NCBI GenBank assembly: GCA_003666485.1
Contig: CP032931.1
Coordinates: 1,550,001 to 1,614,000, forward strand
Direction: 5' to 3'
Source of the DNA: Levilactobacillus brevis
GTDB taxonomy: Bacteria > Bacillota > Bacilli > Lactobacillales > Lactobacillaceae
DNA length: 64,000 bases
Shown: one piece after another, positions 55,666 to 64,000 of the stretch
How the letters are laid out: every line of letters begins with the position of its first letter
Position numbering within the stretch: the first letter of the stretch is position 1
Translations under genes and position numbers: made by a program
The notes under the pieces: model-generated
Database searches by the model: none
What the model saw: only the letters and a program-made list of their open reading frames with translations
Told to the model about the DNA's origin: nothing

Positions 55666-55707
55666 CACCCCTAGTTACAGGCAAAATGCCAGTAACTAGG
55701 GGTGTTT
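55666..55707. terminator. Two-way terminator between the hydrolase and the YdeI-like gene
   Basis: CACCCCTAGTTAC (55666-55678) pairs perfectly with 55692-55704; inner GGC/GCC. A-run before and TTT after let it work in both directions. Confidence 0.85.
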
Positions 55708-55760
55708 GCTGTATGATATCTGAACGCTGGTGAGCGTGATAGGTGAAACGGTTTGTGTTG

Positions 55761-55945
55761 TCCGCCTACCGTTCGCCAAATATGAGACTGGAACGCTGTG
55801 GGCGGACGGTCGAGCCAAAGTTCGGTCTCGACTCTCGCTTTGAGCCGAAGAACACGTCTCAAAGTCGCCGTTCCCTAACCAGCGAAAAGCGCTGCTAAGG
55901 GAACCCCACGGCTGAGCTCATATTTGGCGAACTCTCGGCTACGGT
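55761..55945 (-). repeat. Structured dispersed repeat, copy F (type II, inverted)
   Basis: Outer arms 55771-55786 (GTTCGCCAAATATGAG) and 55917-55932 are perfect 16-bp complements; copy C has GTCCGCC/GGCGGAC where this has GTTCGCC/GGCGAAC. Read on minus, the hairpins follow the usual order. Lies in the likely 3' region of the YdeI-like transcript. Confidence 0.9.
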
Positions 55946-56034
55946 TGTGCTTACCCTGACAATCGTGTGTCCACAACGCTAGTTTCTCGAAGGAGTTGTT
56001 AGACTGGACGACGATTGCGCCGTGTTGCTGAGTC

Positions 56035-56240
56035 CCGCTATCATGCCGGAGGAGGCCAGGGGTGTAGCCAGCTGTGTCGACGGTGTTGGCTGAGGTTTTG
56101 TCTCAGCCTACAGCGTGGGGCGACTTGGGAGACTCGCGATTCTGGCGAGGCTTTCAAGCGAGGTGGAAGCCCGCTTCTCAGGCTGGAGGCGTCCCCCAGA
56201 GCAGGCGGAACCCCTGGCAGCCGTAGGCAACTGGTTTCAC
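56035..56240 (+). repeat. Structured dispersed repeat, type III, copy 2
   Basis: Outer arms GCCAGGGGT (56055-56063) and ACCCCTGGC (56210-56218). First hairpin GTTGGCTGAGG/TCTCAGCCTAC differs in sequence from the same hairpin in the copy at 23690 but is paired in both. Shares GGCGACTTGGGAGAC with the type I/II block. Long ORFs across it are artefacts. Confidence 0.78.
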
Positions 56241-56264
56241 CAATTTCATCAGTCAGCAGTCGGC

Positions 56265-56510
56265 CTAAGCCTTGGGCCGACTGCCGTAAGCGCGCTTGGA
56301 CTTGTAGCCCGCGGCCAGAATCTGGCGCATGTCGGCGATGTGCCGTTGCTTGGTGGCATCGGCCTTGGCGCCGAAGATGTAGCGGGCCCATTCGCGTTGG
56401 TAGCCGACGGTCAGGTCGTTAAAGAAGGCTGTTAACTTGGGGTCATCGGCCAAGAGTTCAGCGACTTGGGGAATCATGGGTTCGAAGGAGCTTAGAGGTG
56501 CTTGTGCCAT
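56265..56510 (-). CDS. Short YdeI/OmpD-associated (OmdA) domain protein
   Basis: 81 aa. The motif FFNDLTVGYQREWARYIFGAK with a following HIADMRQILAAGYKSK matches the C-terminal domain of YdeI/OmdA proteins, tied to bacteriocin or antimicrobial-peptide resistance in Gram-negatives. Family members are usually longer (about 150-200 aa), so this is the C-terminal domain alone. ATG start behind GAGGTAA. Function here unknown. Confidence 0.75.
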   Translation of the reverse strand: MAQAPLSSFEPMIPQVAELLADDPKLTAFFNDLTVGYQREWARYIFGAKADATKQRHIADMRQILAAGYKSKRAYGSRPKA

Positions 56511-56639
56511 AGTGTTTTACCTCGCTTTTTTTAGATTTTAAGTTAATACTGCACTTGATGACGTCGTTTGGCAAGTGACTGTTCGAAAGCTAAGGGGCTG
56601 ATTAAGCTATTAGGTTCTGATTGGATAGCAGTCTGACTA

Positions 56640-56953
56640 CTAAAATTAGTGAAGCCAGAAGGTCTCTGGCAGATTGGTACTTATTGGAACTGCGTGTTAC
56701 CCCCGGCGCAATAGTAAGGTGACACGCCAGGCTAAGCAAATTGTTGACTAGCAACCACTCCAGTAGCAGAGAGTCTGTCAAATACGGGTCAGCCGTGGGA
56801 GTTGCCTTGCCAGCGGTCTTGGCTGGTGAGGTAACTGGTGTCTTTGAGACGTGGGTTTCGGCTCAAAGGCAAGGCGGCGAGACCGCATTTTGGCTCGCCC
56901 CGTCCGCCCACAGCGTCCCGCCCCACATTTGACGGACGGCAGGCAGCCAGTAC
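56640..56953 (+). repeat. Structured dispersed repeat, copy H (type II) with 5' module
   Basis: 5' module CTAAAATTAGTGAAGCCAG at 56640, hairpin module from about 56762. Outer arms 56773-56788 and 56921-56937 pair with two mismatches and a G-T, and carry GTCAAAT/ATTTGAC where copy C has GCCAAAT/ATTTGGC. First hairpin GTTGCCTTGCCAGC/GCTGGTGAGGTAAC. Copy lies upstream of the DUF402 gene; 56511-56639 holds no gene. Confidence 0.85.
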
Positions 56954-57116
56954 GAACAGTCTCACCACAAATGATTCGTTTTACCACGTCAGTTTAAGGT
57001 AGCCATAAGAATTTGTTCAGGAGAATCGGTCTGAACCTATTCAAGGGAGCCTTAATCTGGTATAATATTGAGTGAATTTTTATAGTTACCCGTTACTTAG
57101 AAAGTAGGGTTTAGAC

Positions 57117-57674
57117 ATGACGCGCGAAGCTAGAGGACCTAAGGAAGGCGACTTCATTACGATCAAAAGCTACAAGCACGACGGAAGTTTGCATCGAACT
57201 TGGCGCGACACTATGGTACTCAAAACAAGCGAAAATGCCCTCATCGGCGTCAATGACCACACACTGGTCACCGAAGACGATGGGCGGCGGTGGGTGACAC
57301 GTGAGCCCGCTATCGTTTATTTTCATAAGCATTATTGGTTCAACATTGTTGCGATGATTCGGGATAACGGGGTATCGTATTACTGTAACTTGGCATCCCC
57401 GTACGTTTTGGATAAAGAAGCGCTCAAATACATTGATTATGATCTCGACGTGAAGGTGTTTCCGGATGGTGAAAAGCGCCTGCTCGACGTTGACGAGTAT
57501 GAAGATTTCAGTCAGCGGTGGCAGTATGGTGAGGCGACCGATCGTATCTTGAAGGCCAACGTGTTGACCTTGGTCGATTGGATCAATCATCATAAGGGGC
57601 CTTTTTCCCAAGCCTACGTCGATCTCTGGTACCAACGTTATCAGGAGTTACTTCGACGCTCGAATGATCAGTAA
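57117..57674 (+). CDS. DUF402 nucleoside tri-/diphosphate phosphatase (NtdP-like)
   Basis: 185 aa, ATG at 57117 behind a weak AAAGTAGGG. DUF402 features: [20 protein letters not shown] at the start, [26 protein letters not shown] and the metal-binding [24 protein letters not shown]. Staphylococcal and Bacillus relatives hydrolyse nucleoside tri- and diphosphates. Full length and conserved. Confidence 0.88.
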   Translation: MTREARGPKEGDFITIKSYKHDGSLHRTWRDTMVLKTSENALIGVNDHTLVTEDDGRRWVTREPAIVYFHKHYWFNIVAMIRDNGVSYYCNLASPYVLDKEALKYIDYDLDVKVFPDGEKRLLDVDEYEDFSQRWQYGEATDRILKANVLTLVDWINHHKGPFSQAYVDLWYQRYQELLRRSNDQ

Positions 57675-57694
57675 GAGTTGTCTTCCGTACTACC

Positions 57695-57728
57695 AGGAGC
57701 AAGTCCATTCGTGGCTCGCTCCTTTTTT
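57695..57728 (+). terminator. Terminator after the DUF402 gene
   Basis: AGGAGC (57695-57700) pairs with GCTCCT (57718-57723), then six T. Confidence 0.75.
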
Positions 57729-57779
57729 CTAAAAATGAGGCCGGCCTTCTGGGCTGGTAAAACGAAGGGAGCGCCCGCT

Positions 57780-58892
57780 ATGAAATGGGTTGCCAACTCG
57801 CGGATCATGTTTTGGTCACTGGAATTGTTGATCGTGGCCGCGTTGATCTGGGTCTGTACGCAAATCAGTTTTCTGTTCTCCCCAATTGGGGTCTTTCTGT
57901 CGACGATTTTCGCACCGCTCCTGTTATCCGGGGTGTTGTTCTACCTGTTGAATCCCTTAGTCAAGCTGTTGGAGAAGGTACGTTGGCGGAAATTTCACAT
58001 CAATCGGACCGGTGCCGTGGCTCTGGTGTTCCTACTGCTGGTGTTGATATTAGTCGCTGGTGGGATGTGGCTGATTCCCCGGCTGGCCACGCAGATTACC
58101 AACTTGATCGGCAATATTCCAGGCTTTGCCAAGTCCACCGAGACCGTCTTGAGTAAATTCATCAGTCAACCGGCGTTCAAGGATATTGATTTCACCAAAT
58201 ACCTCAGTCAACTCCAGTCAGCCTTCGCCAAGTACGCTCAGAGCTTCATGAATGGCCTTACCAGCGGCATTGGCTCGATCATTGGAACAGTGACCACGGT
58301 GACCGTCACGGCCGTTACAGTGCCTGTCATGCTGTTCTACATGCTCAAGGATGGCGACAAGTTCATGCCAGCCATTCGCAGCTGGTTGCCCGAAAGACAC
58401 GGCGACCAGATTGCCGAGCTACTTGGCCGGATGAACAAGACGATTGCCCGCTACGTGGGGGGACAAATCATTGAGTGCCTGTTCGTCGGGAGCTTTACGG
58501 CCATCGGTTACTTCCTGGTCGGCGAGAAATATGCGTTGTTGCTGGGCTTATTCGCCGGCATCTGTAACCTGATTCCCTACGTTGGGCCTTACATCGGTAT
58601 CTTACCAGCACTGATCGTCGCGTTTGCTAGCAGTACCAGCCTGGTGCTCTACGTGATCATCGTGGTCGTGGTGGTCCAACAGATCGACGGCAACTTGGTG
58701 TACCCCAACATCATTGGCAAAAGCTTACAGATTCATCCGCTGACGATTATTATTATTTTATTAGCGGCGGGAAATATTGCCGGGCTACTGGGGATGATCT
58801 TAGCGATTCCGTTGTATGCCGTGGTGAAGACGATTGTTCAGTATCTTTACAGTATTTGGCAGTTGGATCACACGAAGAAATCCGCGCTGTGA
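57780..58892 (+). CDS. AI-2E family transporter (YtrI/PerM-like)
   Basis: 370 aa from the ATG at 57780, behind GAAGGGAG; the frame is open to 57678 but runs through the terminator. Eight or so spans. Conserved LFAGICNLIPYVGPYIGILPALIVAF and the C-terminal QQIDGNLVYPNIIGKSLQIHPLTIIIILLAAG. The family was named for AI-2 export by TqsA, but many members export ions; substrate is open. Confidence 0.92.
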   Translation: MKWVANSRIMFWSLELLIVAALIWVCTQISFLFSPIGVFLSTIFAPLLLSGVLFYLLNPLVKLLEKVRWRKFHINRTGAVALVFLLLVLILVAGGMWLIPRLATQITNLIGNIPGFAKSTETVLSKFISQPAFKDIDFTKYLSQLQSAFAKYAQSFMNGLTSGIGSIIGTVTTVTVTAVTVPVMLFYMLKDGDKFMPAIRSWLPERHGDQIAELLGRMNKTIARYVGGQIIECLFVGSFTAIGYFLVGEKYALLLGLFAGICNLIPYVGPYIGILPALIVAFASSTSLVLYVIIVVVVVQQIDGNLVYPNIIGKSLQIHPLTIIIILLAAGNIAGLLGMILAIPLYAVVKTIVQYLYSIWQLDHTKKSAL

Positions 58893-59044
58893 GCGGTCAA
58901 ATTTCTCAAGAATTGCGTAACGTTTGCGGTTTGAAGTTGACGTGACCGCTGAATATGCTACTATTTAGATTGTTATTGGAATTTTTTTGCGCCCCCTGCA
59001 GACTGTGGTGGGGAAAATTAACCAGATAAAGTAGGAGAGTCTAC

Positions 59045-59461
59045 ATGAAAAAAGTAATTACGTACGGGACGTTTGATCTGTTACATAAGGGTCACATTCG
59101 GTTATTGAAGCGGGCGAAAGCCTTGGGTGATGATTTGACAGTGTGCGTGTCTTCTGATGAATTCAACGCCGAGAAGGGCAAGCGGGCTTACACGTCTTAT
59201 GAAGACCGTAAGTACATCCTCGAAGCCATTAAGTACGTGGACCACGTGATCCCAGAAACCACTTGGGACCAGAAGATTCGCGACGTCCAAGATAATGATA
59301 TTGATATCTTCGTCATGGGTGACGACTGGAAAGGCAAGTTTGACTTCTTGAAGGACTACTGTGAAGTGGTTTACTTACCACGGACAGAAGGCATTTCCAC
59401 GACTAAAATCAAGCACGACTTAGGCCTATCAGACGAGGAAGACTGGAAGGAAAAAGAGTAG
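59045..59461 (+). CDS. tagD: Glycerol-3-phosphate cytidylyltransferase
   Basis: Makes CDP-glycerol from CTP and glycerol-3-phosphate for wall teichoic acid. 138 aa. Motifs GTFDLLHKGHIRLLKRA (HxGH) and RTEGISTTKIK are intact. AGGAGA upstream. Followed by an internal terminator and then the orf-tagF pair that uses its product. Confidence 0.96.
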   Translation: MKKVITYGTFDLLHKGHIRLLKRAKALGDDLTVCVSSDEFNAEKGKRAYTSYEDRKYILEAIKYVDHVIPETTWDQKIRDVQDNDIDIFVMGDDWKGKFDFLKDYCEVVYLPRTEGISTTKIKHDLGLSDEEDWKEKE

Positions 59462-59471
59462 TGTTGGTGAG

Positions 59472-59500
59472 AATCCTTAGTCGTTGACTAGGGATTTTTT
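59472..59500 (+). terminator. Terminator between tagD and the next gene
   Basis: AATCCTTAGTC/GACTAGGGATT (one G-T), three-base loop, then T-run. Confidence 0.8.
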
Positions 59501-59529
59501 CTTATTAGAGCGCAGACGGAGGCAGAGGA

Positions 59530-60414
59530 ATGCAACAGATTATTTTTTTAGTGACGTCGTTAAATGGGATGCATAAGCCCAATTTCACGCAGCAATTATT
59601 GCAGGCGGTCAAGCAGGGTGTGGCAGTTAGCGTGTTAGTCGCACTGGTCGACTTTGAAGCAACCTGGAAAGTGCGGACCTTCTTGAACCGGTTGGCCAAA
59701 AAGAACCCGGGCGTCAGTGACGTGAACCTGGTAACCTTAGCCGACCTGTATCAAGAAGAACAAGGCCTAAAGCTGACCAGTGGTGAACGCAATACGCCAA
59801 CCCTGACCAACTACGATGAGCGCTTGTTCGCTGACAATCAAGAACAGGTCAAGCGTTACCTGGATGCGGGGCACTTGGTCGCAGAGCTGCGGCAGATCGA
59901 CGACGAGACGCCCACAGTCTTGCGGCAATACCGTGCCGATCAGTTGTCTCAGATCGATACGTATGGCTTGGACGGTCAAGTCGTGGGAATCGAAAAGATC
60001 ACGGACGAAGTTGCCCAGACCAGTTACGTGTTGAACGCCAAGGGAGAAGCCGTCTTGCGCTTCGTCCGGCACGAACGGCCAATCAATCACGTCTTTAATT
60101 TGAGTAACGCGTCCGCCATGATGGCCACAGAATTTGCGGATGCCAAACAAAATGCGGCTATGGCCAACATGACCCAGCGTCAACGGAACAAGGCCGAAGC
60201 CGCCACCGTGGACCACACCTCGATCGTATCGGCCACGGAGACCTACTATGGGGTCTTGGCTTACTCGAACTACCGGCGTTTTGATGACCTGTATACCTTC
60301 TACCAAGCGGTTTTGAGCCACTTGTTGACCGCAGAGACCCGACTTTACGTGGACTTGGCGATCAACGCCGCCATTTCACCGCAAATGCCGAACCAGCTGA
60401 TTTTTAATTACTAA
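59530..60414 (+). CDS. Teichoic-acid-locus protein of unknown role
   Basis: 294 aa. No membrane span. Begins QQIIFLVTSLNGMHKPNFTQQ; the middle (VKRYLDAGHLVAELRQIDDE... YGLDGQVVGIEKI, AKGEAVLRFV) has the look of the N-terminal domain of TagE/GtfA-type glycosyltransferases, without a catalytic GT-B second half. Fifteen bases before the TagF-like gene and probably its partner. Could be a priming or accessory subunit; inferred. Confidence 0.6.
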   Translation: MQQIIFLVTSLNGMHKPNFTQQLLQAVKQGVAVSVLVALVDFEATWKVRTFLNRLAKKNPGVSDVNLVTLADLYQEEQGLKLTSGERNTPTLTNYDERLFADNQEQVKRYLDAGHLVAELRQIDDETPTVLRQYRADQLSQIDTYGLDGQVVGIEKITDEVAQTSYVLNAKGEAVLRFVRHERPINHVFNLSNASAMMATEFADAKQNAAMANMTQRQRNKAEAATVDHTSIVSATETYYGVLAYSNYRRFDDLYTFYQAVLSHLLTAETRLYVDLAINAAISPQMPNQLIFNY

Positions 60415-60428
60415 GGAGTTTTTCCATC

Positions 60429-62453
60429 GTGCGTGCGATTTTATCTGGATTACATCATAAAAAGAATTTACAGGAACTCGAACTTGAACTGATCGACGTG
60501 CCGGAACCGTTTGATGATTTAGCGGTCACCTTCTTGGAAAAAAACACCAAGGCGTCGATCACCGTTCCCATCAGCAAGGTCGTCAGTGCGGAAGTGGTAC
60601 GGATTCGTCTCGACGCCGCAGACCTGCAGATCCCGGGCTCAGAACAAAGTGAGTTCAGTTGGGAACTATACTTAAATATTCGGCAACAAAACACTCGCGG
60701 CTTGATTCAAGTCGAAAGTGAATACCTCAGTGACCGGCACCAATTAACGTTGACCAGCTTCTATCAGGTCAACAGCGATGCCGAGGGGATGGCGCTGTTC
60801 AATCTGCACACGCAACAAGCAGAAACGGAATTCACCATCAGCGCGATCAACTTGCAAGATGATCAGCTACAGGTCATCGGTCGCAGCCGTCTCAACGGCC
60901 AGGCGATTGAAAATCAGCGGTTGGTCTTGAAAAATGAAAAGCAAGCCAGTTCCGCAGAATGGCCAATCACGCATATGAGCCTACACGGCTTGTTTACGGG
61001 GGCTATTCCGTTGTCTGATCTGCCACGAGACAGCACCCAACAGCTATTCATTCGCTCGACCGTAGCGGGTGAAGACCTGGAACAACGGGTCATCTTGGCC
61101 AAGTCTTTGGCTGGTCAAGTGACGCAAGCGATTACGGCGGGCCACCGGCTGATCTTAGTGCAAAAGCGCTTTGACAACGGGATTCGCATTCAGGAAATGG
61201 CGGCCCCAACGCTGCCGCAACGTTTGGCAAACGTACCTGGCAAGGTCGGCGGTGCGACTAAGCTGTTGTCACTGTTAATGGACAAGGTCAACTTGGCCTA
61301 CATGCGGCGCCTGTTCAAGCGGGGCCACCGGCCATTTGAGCAACCAACTTTGATCTTTGAAAGTTTCGGGGGTCGGCAAGTCAGTGATTCACCATACGCT
61401 ATTTACCGGCTGTTCGTCCAGTTGTATCCGGGCTTCAACTTTGTTTGGTCGATCGACAAGTCACAGAAGAAGTTCTGTCGGGAAAACCAAATCCCGTTTG
61501 TCGTGCGACGGACGGCCAAGTGGGTCCGGACGCTGGAAAAGGCCAGCTTCTGGATCAGTAACGCTCGCTTCCCAGCCTGGGTTCGTAAGCCCAACTATGT
61601 GACTTACATCCAGACCTGGCACGGGACGCCGCTCAAGAAGTTGGGCTTGGACATTGAAAACGTGTCAATGCCCGGCACCACGACGGCCAAGTATCACGCC
61701 AACTTCGTGAAGGAAGCCAACCGCTGGGATGCCTTGGTTTCGCCCAACGATTACTCGACGCGGATTTTCCGGTCAGCCTTTGGGTTTAACAACCAGATCT
61801 TAAAGGTCGGTTATCCACGAAATGACGAACTCATCAACAGTACGCCAGAAGACGTGGTCGCTTTGAAGCAACGGCTGGGGATTCCGTTGGATAAGAAGGT
61901 CGTCTTGTACGCACCAACTTACCGGGATAACCAGTTCGCTGAGAAGGGAAAGTACACCTTCGAATTGCCATTCTCACTGGATGATTTCCGGGAGAAATTT
62001 GGGCAAGACGCGGTCTTAGTTCTGCGGATGCACTATCTGATTTCTAACGCCTTGGATATCAGTGGGTACGAAGGGGTCGTTTTCGACCTATCTAACCATC
62101 CCGATATCTCTGAGCTGTACCTGATCTCAGACATGCTGATCACGGATTACTCTTCCGTCTTCTTCGACTTCGCTTACCTGAAGCGGCCAATCCTGTTCTA
62201 CCCGTATGATTATCACATGTACAAGGATGAACTGCGGGGCTTCTACCTCGATTACGAAAAGGACTTGCCGGGTGAGATTGCCCATAACGAAACGCAATTG
62301 CTCGACATGATCGGCGAGAAGCTCCAGACGCCAGACATGAGCGGCAACCAGAAGTTCATGGACTTCTACCGCCGCTTCTGTGCCATCGACGACGGGCTGA
62401 GCTCCCTGAAGATCGTCAACTACGTGGTCCAACAGATTGAAAAGAACGTTTAA
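60429..62453 (+). CDS. tagF: CDP-glycerol glycerophosphotransferase family protein (TagF-like)
   Basis: 674 aa. N-terminal beta-rich region (about 1-270), then the GT-B type catalytic domain: TWHGTPLKKLG with catalytic His, YPRNDEL, LYAPTYRDN, VLRMHYL, and DYSSVFFDFAYLKRPILFY. Polymerises or primes poly(glycerol phosphate) from CDP-glycerol at the membrane face. GTG start behind AAGGAG. TagF against TagB cannot be fixed from sequence. Confidence 0.9.
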   Translation: MRAILSGLHHKKNLQELELELIDVPEPFDDLAVTFLEKNTKASITVPISKVVSAEVVRIRLDAADLQIPGSEQSEFSWELYLNIRQQNTRGLIQVESEYLSDRHQLTLTSFYQVNSDAEGMALFNLHTQQAETEFTISAINLQDDQLQVIGRSRLNGQAIENQRLVLKNEKQASSAEWPITHMSLHGLFTGAIPLSDLPRDSTQQLFIRSTVAGEDLEQRVILAKSLAGQVTQAITAGHRLILVQKRFDNGIRIQEMAAPTLPQRLANVPGKVGGATKLLSLLMDKVNLAYMRRLFKRGHRPFEQPTLIFESFGGRQVSDSPYAIYRLFVQLYPGFNFVWSIDKSQKKFCRENQIPFVVRRTAKWVRTLEKASFWISNARFPAWVRKPNYVTYIQTWHGTPLKKLGLDIENVSMPGTTTAKYHANFVKEANRWDALVSPNDYSTRIFRSAFGFNNQILKVGYPRNDELINSTPEDVVALKQRLGIPLDKKVVLYAPTYRDNQFAEKGKYTFELPFSLDDFREKFGQDAVLVLRMHYLISNALDISGYEGVVFDLSNHPDISELYLISDMLITDYSSVFFDFAYLKRPILFYPYDYHMYKDELRGFYLDYEKDLPGEIAHNETQLLDMIGEKLQTPDMSGNQKFMDFYRRFCAIDDGLSSLKIVNYVVQQIEKNV

Positions 62454-62488
62454 TGCCTTTGGGGCAGCAGGGCTGACGATGTGTGTGG

Positions 62489-62690
62489 GCTGACCGCCTT
62501 ACCGTTCGCTAAAGATGGGCCGGTACGCTGTGGGCGGACGGGTCGAGCCACAGTGCGGTCTCGACACCTCGCCTTTGAGCCGAAGTTCGCGTCTCAAAGA
62601 CGCCAGTTTATCTCAGAAGCATGGGTCCCATGCCTCTGAGAAAACTCCCACGGCTGAGCCCATCTTTAGCGAACTCTCGGCTACGGTGGT
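62489..62690 (-). repeat. Structured dispersed repeat, copy I (type II, inverted)
   Basis: Outer arms 62504-62520 (GTTCGCTAAAGATGGGC) and 62658-62674 are perfect 17-bp complements. Compared with copy F four base pairs have changed on both sides. The hairpin at 62605-62645 is CAGAAGCATGGG.../...CATGCCTCTG-like, different in sequence from other copies yet self-complementary. Confidence 0.9.
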
Positions 62691-62811
62691 GAATTGTCTG
62701 TCATGTATGTTAAGTCCGTGATGGTTGATGCCTCGCAGACTGTGGCTTCGGACAGTCACCACGCTGGTTGCCAGCTTTGCCGGATGGTAACGGTCAAAAA
62801 TTAATGTAAAC

Positions 62812-62857
62812 AAAACTGCAGGCAACCACGCTGACGTGGATACCTGCAGTTTTATTT
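62812..62857. terminator. Terminator after tagF
   Basis: AAAACTGCAGG (62812-62822) pairs perfectly with CCTGCAGTTTT (62843-62853), with inner CCACG/CGTGG. Confidence 0.88.
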
Positions 62858-62920
62858 TATCGTAGTGTGTGATTGGCTATCGCCATGAGTGCAGCCTGTT
62901 GTTGGTGAGTCAATCCATTT

Positions 62921-63093
62921 TAGCCGTGAGTGAAGTGAAATCTAGGCTCAGCCGGGGAATTTACCAGCGCTTTTGCTGGCAAATTGGTGACTTTGAGACG
63001 TGATTTTCGGCTCAAAGCAAGGGTCGAGACCTTGGCTCGGCCCGTCCTCCCCCAGCGTTCCAGCCTAGAGTTTCACGTAACGGTAGGCGGCCA
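62921..63093 (+). repeat. Structured dispersed repeat, copy J (type I)
   Basis: Outer arms 62935-62948 (GTGAAATCTAGGCT) and 63062-63076 pair with one bulged base. Hairpins AATTTACCAGC/GCTGGCAAATT, CTTTGAG/CTCAAAG and GGTCGAG/CTCGGCC. Together with copy I it fills the space between tagF and the next gene. Confidence 0.87.
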
Positions 63094-63127
63094 GGTCCGA
63101 TGATGTCGCCGGAGACCACTGACGGAA

Positions 63128-63679
63128 CTAACGGTAGCTGGTGGCTTGTCGGTAAGCGTGGGTGGTCAGCTGGTCGACCTGGTCAGTCGTGATGCCGGCC
63201 TGCTTGAAGTAGGTGCGCAAGATCAGCCGGTAATTGTGACGAACCAAATTGACATCTGGCCGCTTGACCGTGGTGAGCTGGTGCTGGGCGTCCTTGGCCA
63301 AGCGCAGTGCACGGGACGGTTGCTTGAGGTTTTTGACCAGATAGGTCACATTCTTGCTAGCCTTTTTCGACTGGGGACTGATCGGTTGATTGGCCGTTCG
63401 GCTGCTGGCCAGGGATTGTTTCATGTTAGTGGTCAGACTCGTGACCTCGTAATATTGATTCTTTTTTAATTGGACGTGGTCGTAGCTCCTGAACAAGAGA
63501 TTGTTGAGCAAGAGCGCAATCACCGCTAGCCCCGCGCCGCAGAGAATCACGGACATAGTGGGGCGCAACGGTTGGTGCTTGGTCCGCGCGATGAGCAGCC
63601 CAGCCAGGCCACCCAGGACCACCAGGGCCCCGACACCAAAGACGATTTCAATGAGTAAGGCTTCTGTAGACGCCGACAT
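63128..63679 (-). CDS. Two-span membrane protein, unknown
   Basis: 183 aa from the ATG at 63679, behind GGGTGAAA; an in-frame start at 63709 would add ten residues. Two hydrophobic spans (about 7-32 and 43-63), then a basic, helical extracellular or cytoplasmic tail (HVQLKKNQYYEVTSLTTNMKQ onward). I do not recognise the family. Single gene, 35 bases from copy J. Confidence 0.7.
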   Translation of the reverse strand: MSASTEALLIEIVFGVGALVVLGGLAGLLIARTKHQPLRPTMSVILCGAGLAVIALLLNNLLFRSYDHVQLKKNQYYEVTSLTTNMKQSLASSRTANQPISPQSKKASKNVTYLVKNLKQPSRALRLAKDAQHQLTTVKRPDVNLVRHNYRLILRTYFKQAGITTDQVDQLTTHAYRQATSYR

Positions 63680-63861
63680 AATTTCACCCGTTTCTAAAAT
63701 AAACTTCATTCTCTAATCATACCACGAAATCCAGTTGACTAGCGAACCAGGTCTAGAAACAATGACGGGGTGGCGGAACTGTCTAGTTGGCGTGGGTGTT
63801 ACGAGCGGTTGGCGGAAGGACGTCGAGGCCAGGTACCCCCGGTCTGTCACCGGCCGATAGC

Positions 63862-63890
63862 TTTCAACTCCCTGCTAAATGTGTTAAAAT
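63862..63890 (+). promoter_or_regulatory. Promoter of the gene at the right edge
   Basis: TTTCAA (63862-63867), 17 bases, TAAAAT (63885-63890). Confidence 0.55.
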
Positions 63891-63956
63891 TACTAGCTGT
63901 GACCTTTAAACTTAAATGAGACTCTAAATACTAAAAAAATTTTGTGAGGAAAAAAT

Positions 63957-64000
63957 ATGAGTGAAAAAACTTTAGCGTCAGCGGTGGATAAACGCCGGAC
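63957..64000 (+). CDS. Start of a gene cut by the window edge
   Basis: ATG at 63957 behind GTGAGGA; 14 codons are seen (MSEKTLASAVDKRR), too few to identify. Confidence 0.6.
   Translation, partial: MSEKTLASAVDKRR

Noticed and set aside
56015-56435. Overlapping ORFs of 106-135 codons
   Set aside because: They lie over a type III repeat and the YdeI-like gene; no ribosome site and no protein-like pattern.
6661-63093. Repeats as a CRISPR array
   Set aside because: The copies are kilobases apart, about 180-200 bp long, internally folded and in both orientations; there are no regular spacers and no cas genes.

Overview
The window reads as chromosomal DNA of a lactic acid bacterium of the Lactobacillaceae, most like Levilactobacillus or a near relative. 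Grounds: the gene order pcrA-ligA-camS-gatCAB-dagK-rlmCD, the AGGAGG-type ribosome sites, CcpA-type cre sites, a TagD/TagF wall teichoic acid locus and middling GC content. The species call is inference from gene content; no rRNA gene lies in the window.

Layout: 1-12.7 kb is a housekeeping block (degenerate PurK-like protein, PcrA helicase, LigA, CamS lipoprotein, GatCAB amidotransferase, lipid kinase, 23S rRNA methyltransferase). 12.7-18.3 kb is accessory: a lone AbrB protein, an IS1111-type element, a lipoprotein GH46 chitosanase, a divergent pair of HTH regulators and a secreted protein. 18.4-23.6 kb is a nucleoside-salvage operon, deoC-deoB-deoD-deoR-pdp, behind a cre site and a likely DeoR operator. 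Then come GshA, an amino-acid permease, an IS66 copy with intact 8-bp target duplication, and the gluconate operon gnd-gntK-gntP, divergent from an RpiR regulator.

34.9-39.4 kb is an AT-rich cassette that looks foreign: a 23-codon peptide gene, an IS982-type insertion at its stop codon, an attenuator-like hairpin, an 86-aa protein, a TPR-like protein and an MFS exporter. After a GH25-like pseudoenzyme, an oxidoreductase and a DEAD-box helicase comes tRNA-Arg(CCU), followed by an Abi_2/HEPN defence gene behind a small terminated structured RNA. The rest is mostly core: universal stress protein, second GntP, glycosyltransferase, UDP-GlcNAc 2-epimerase, NERD protein, YihY, flavodoxin, RecX, serine hydrolase, DUF402 phosphatase, AI-2E exporter and TagD-orf-TagF.

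The most striking feature is a family of structured, non-coding dispersed repeats. At least ten near-full copies of about 170-220 bp, in both orientations and all between genes, share a plan: a long outer inverted repeat enclosing three hairpins. The arms differ between copies but stay complementary, with many paired changes. I know no name for this family. It is the best candidate here for an undescribed system; the peptide/TPR/MFS cassette and the Abi leader RNA come next.
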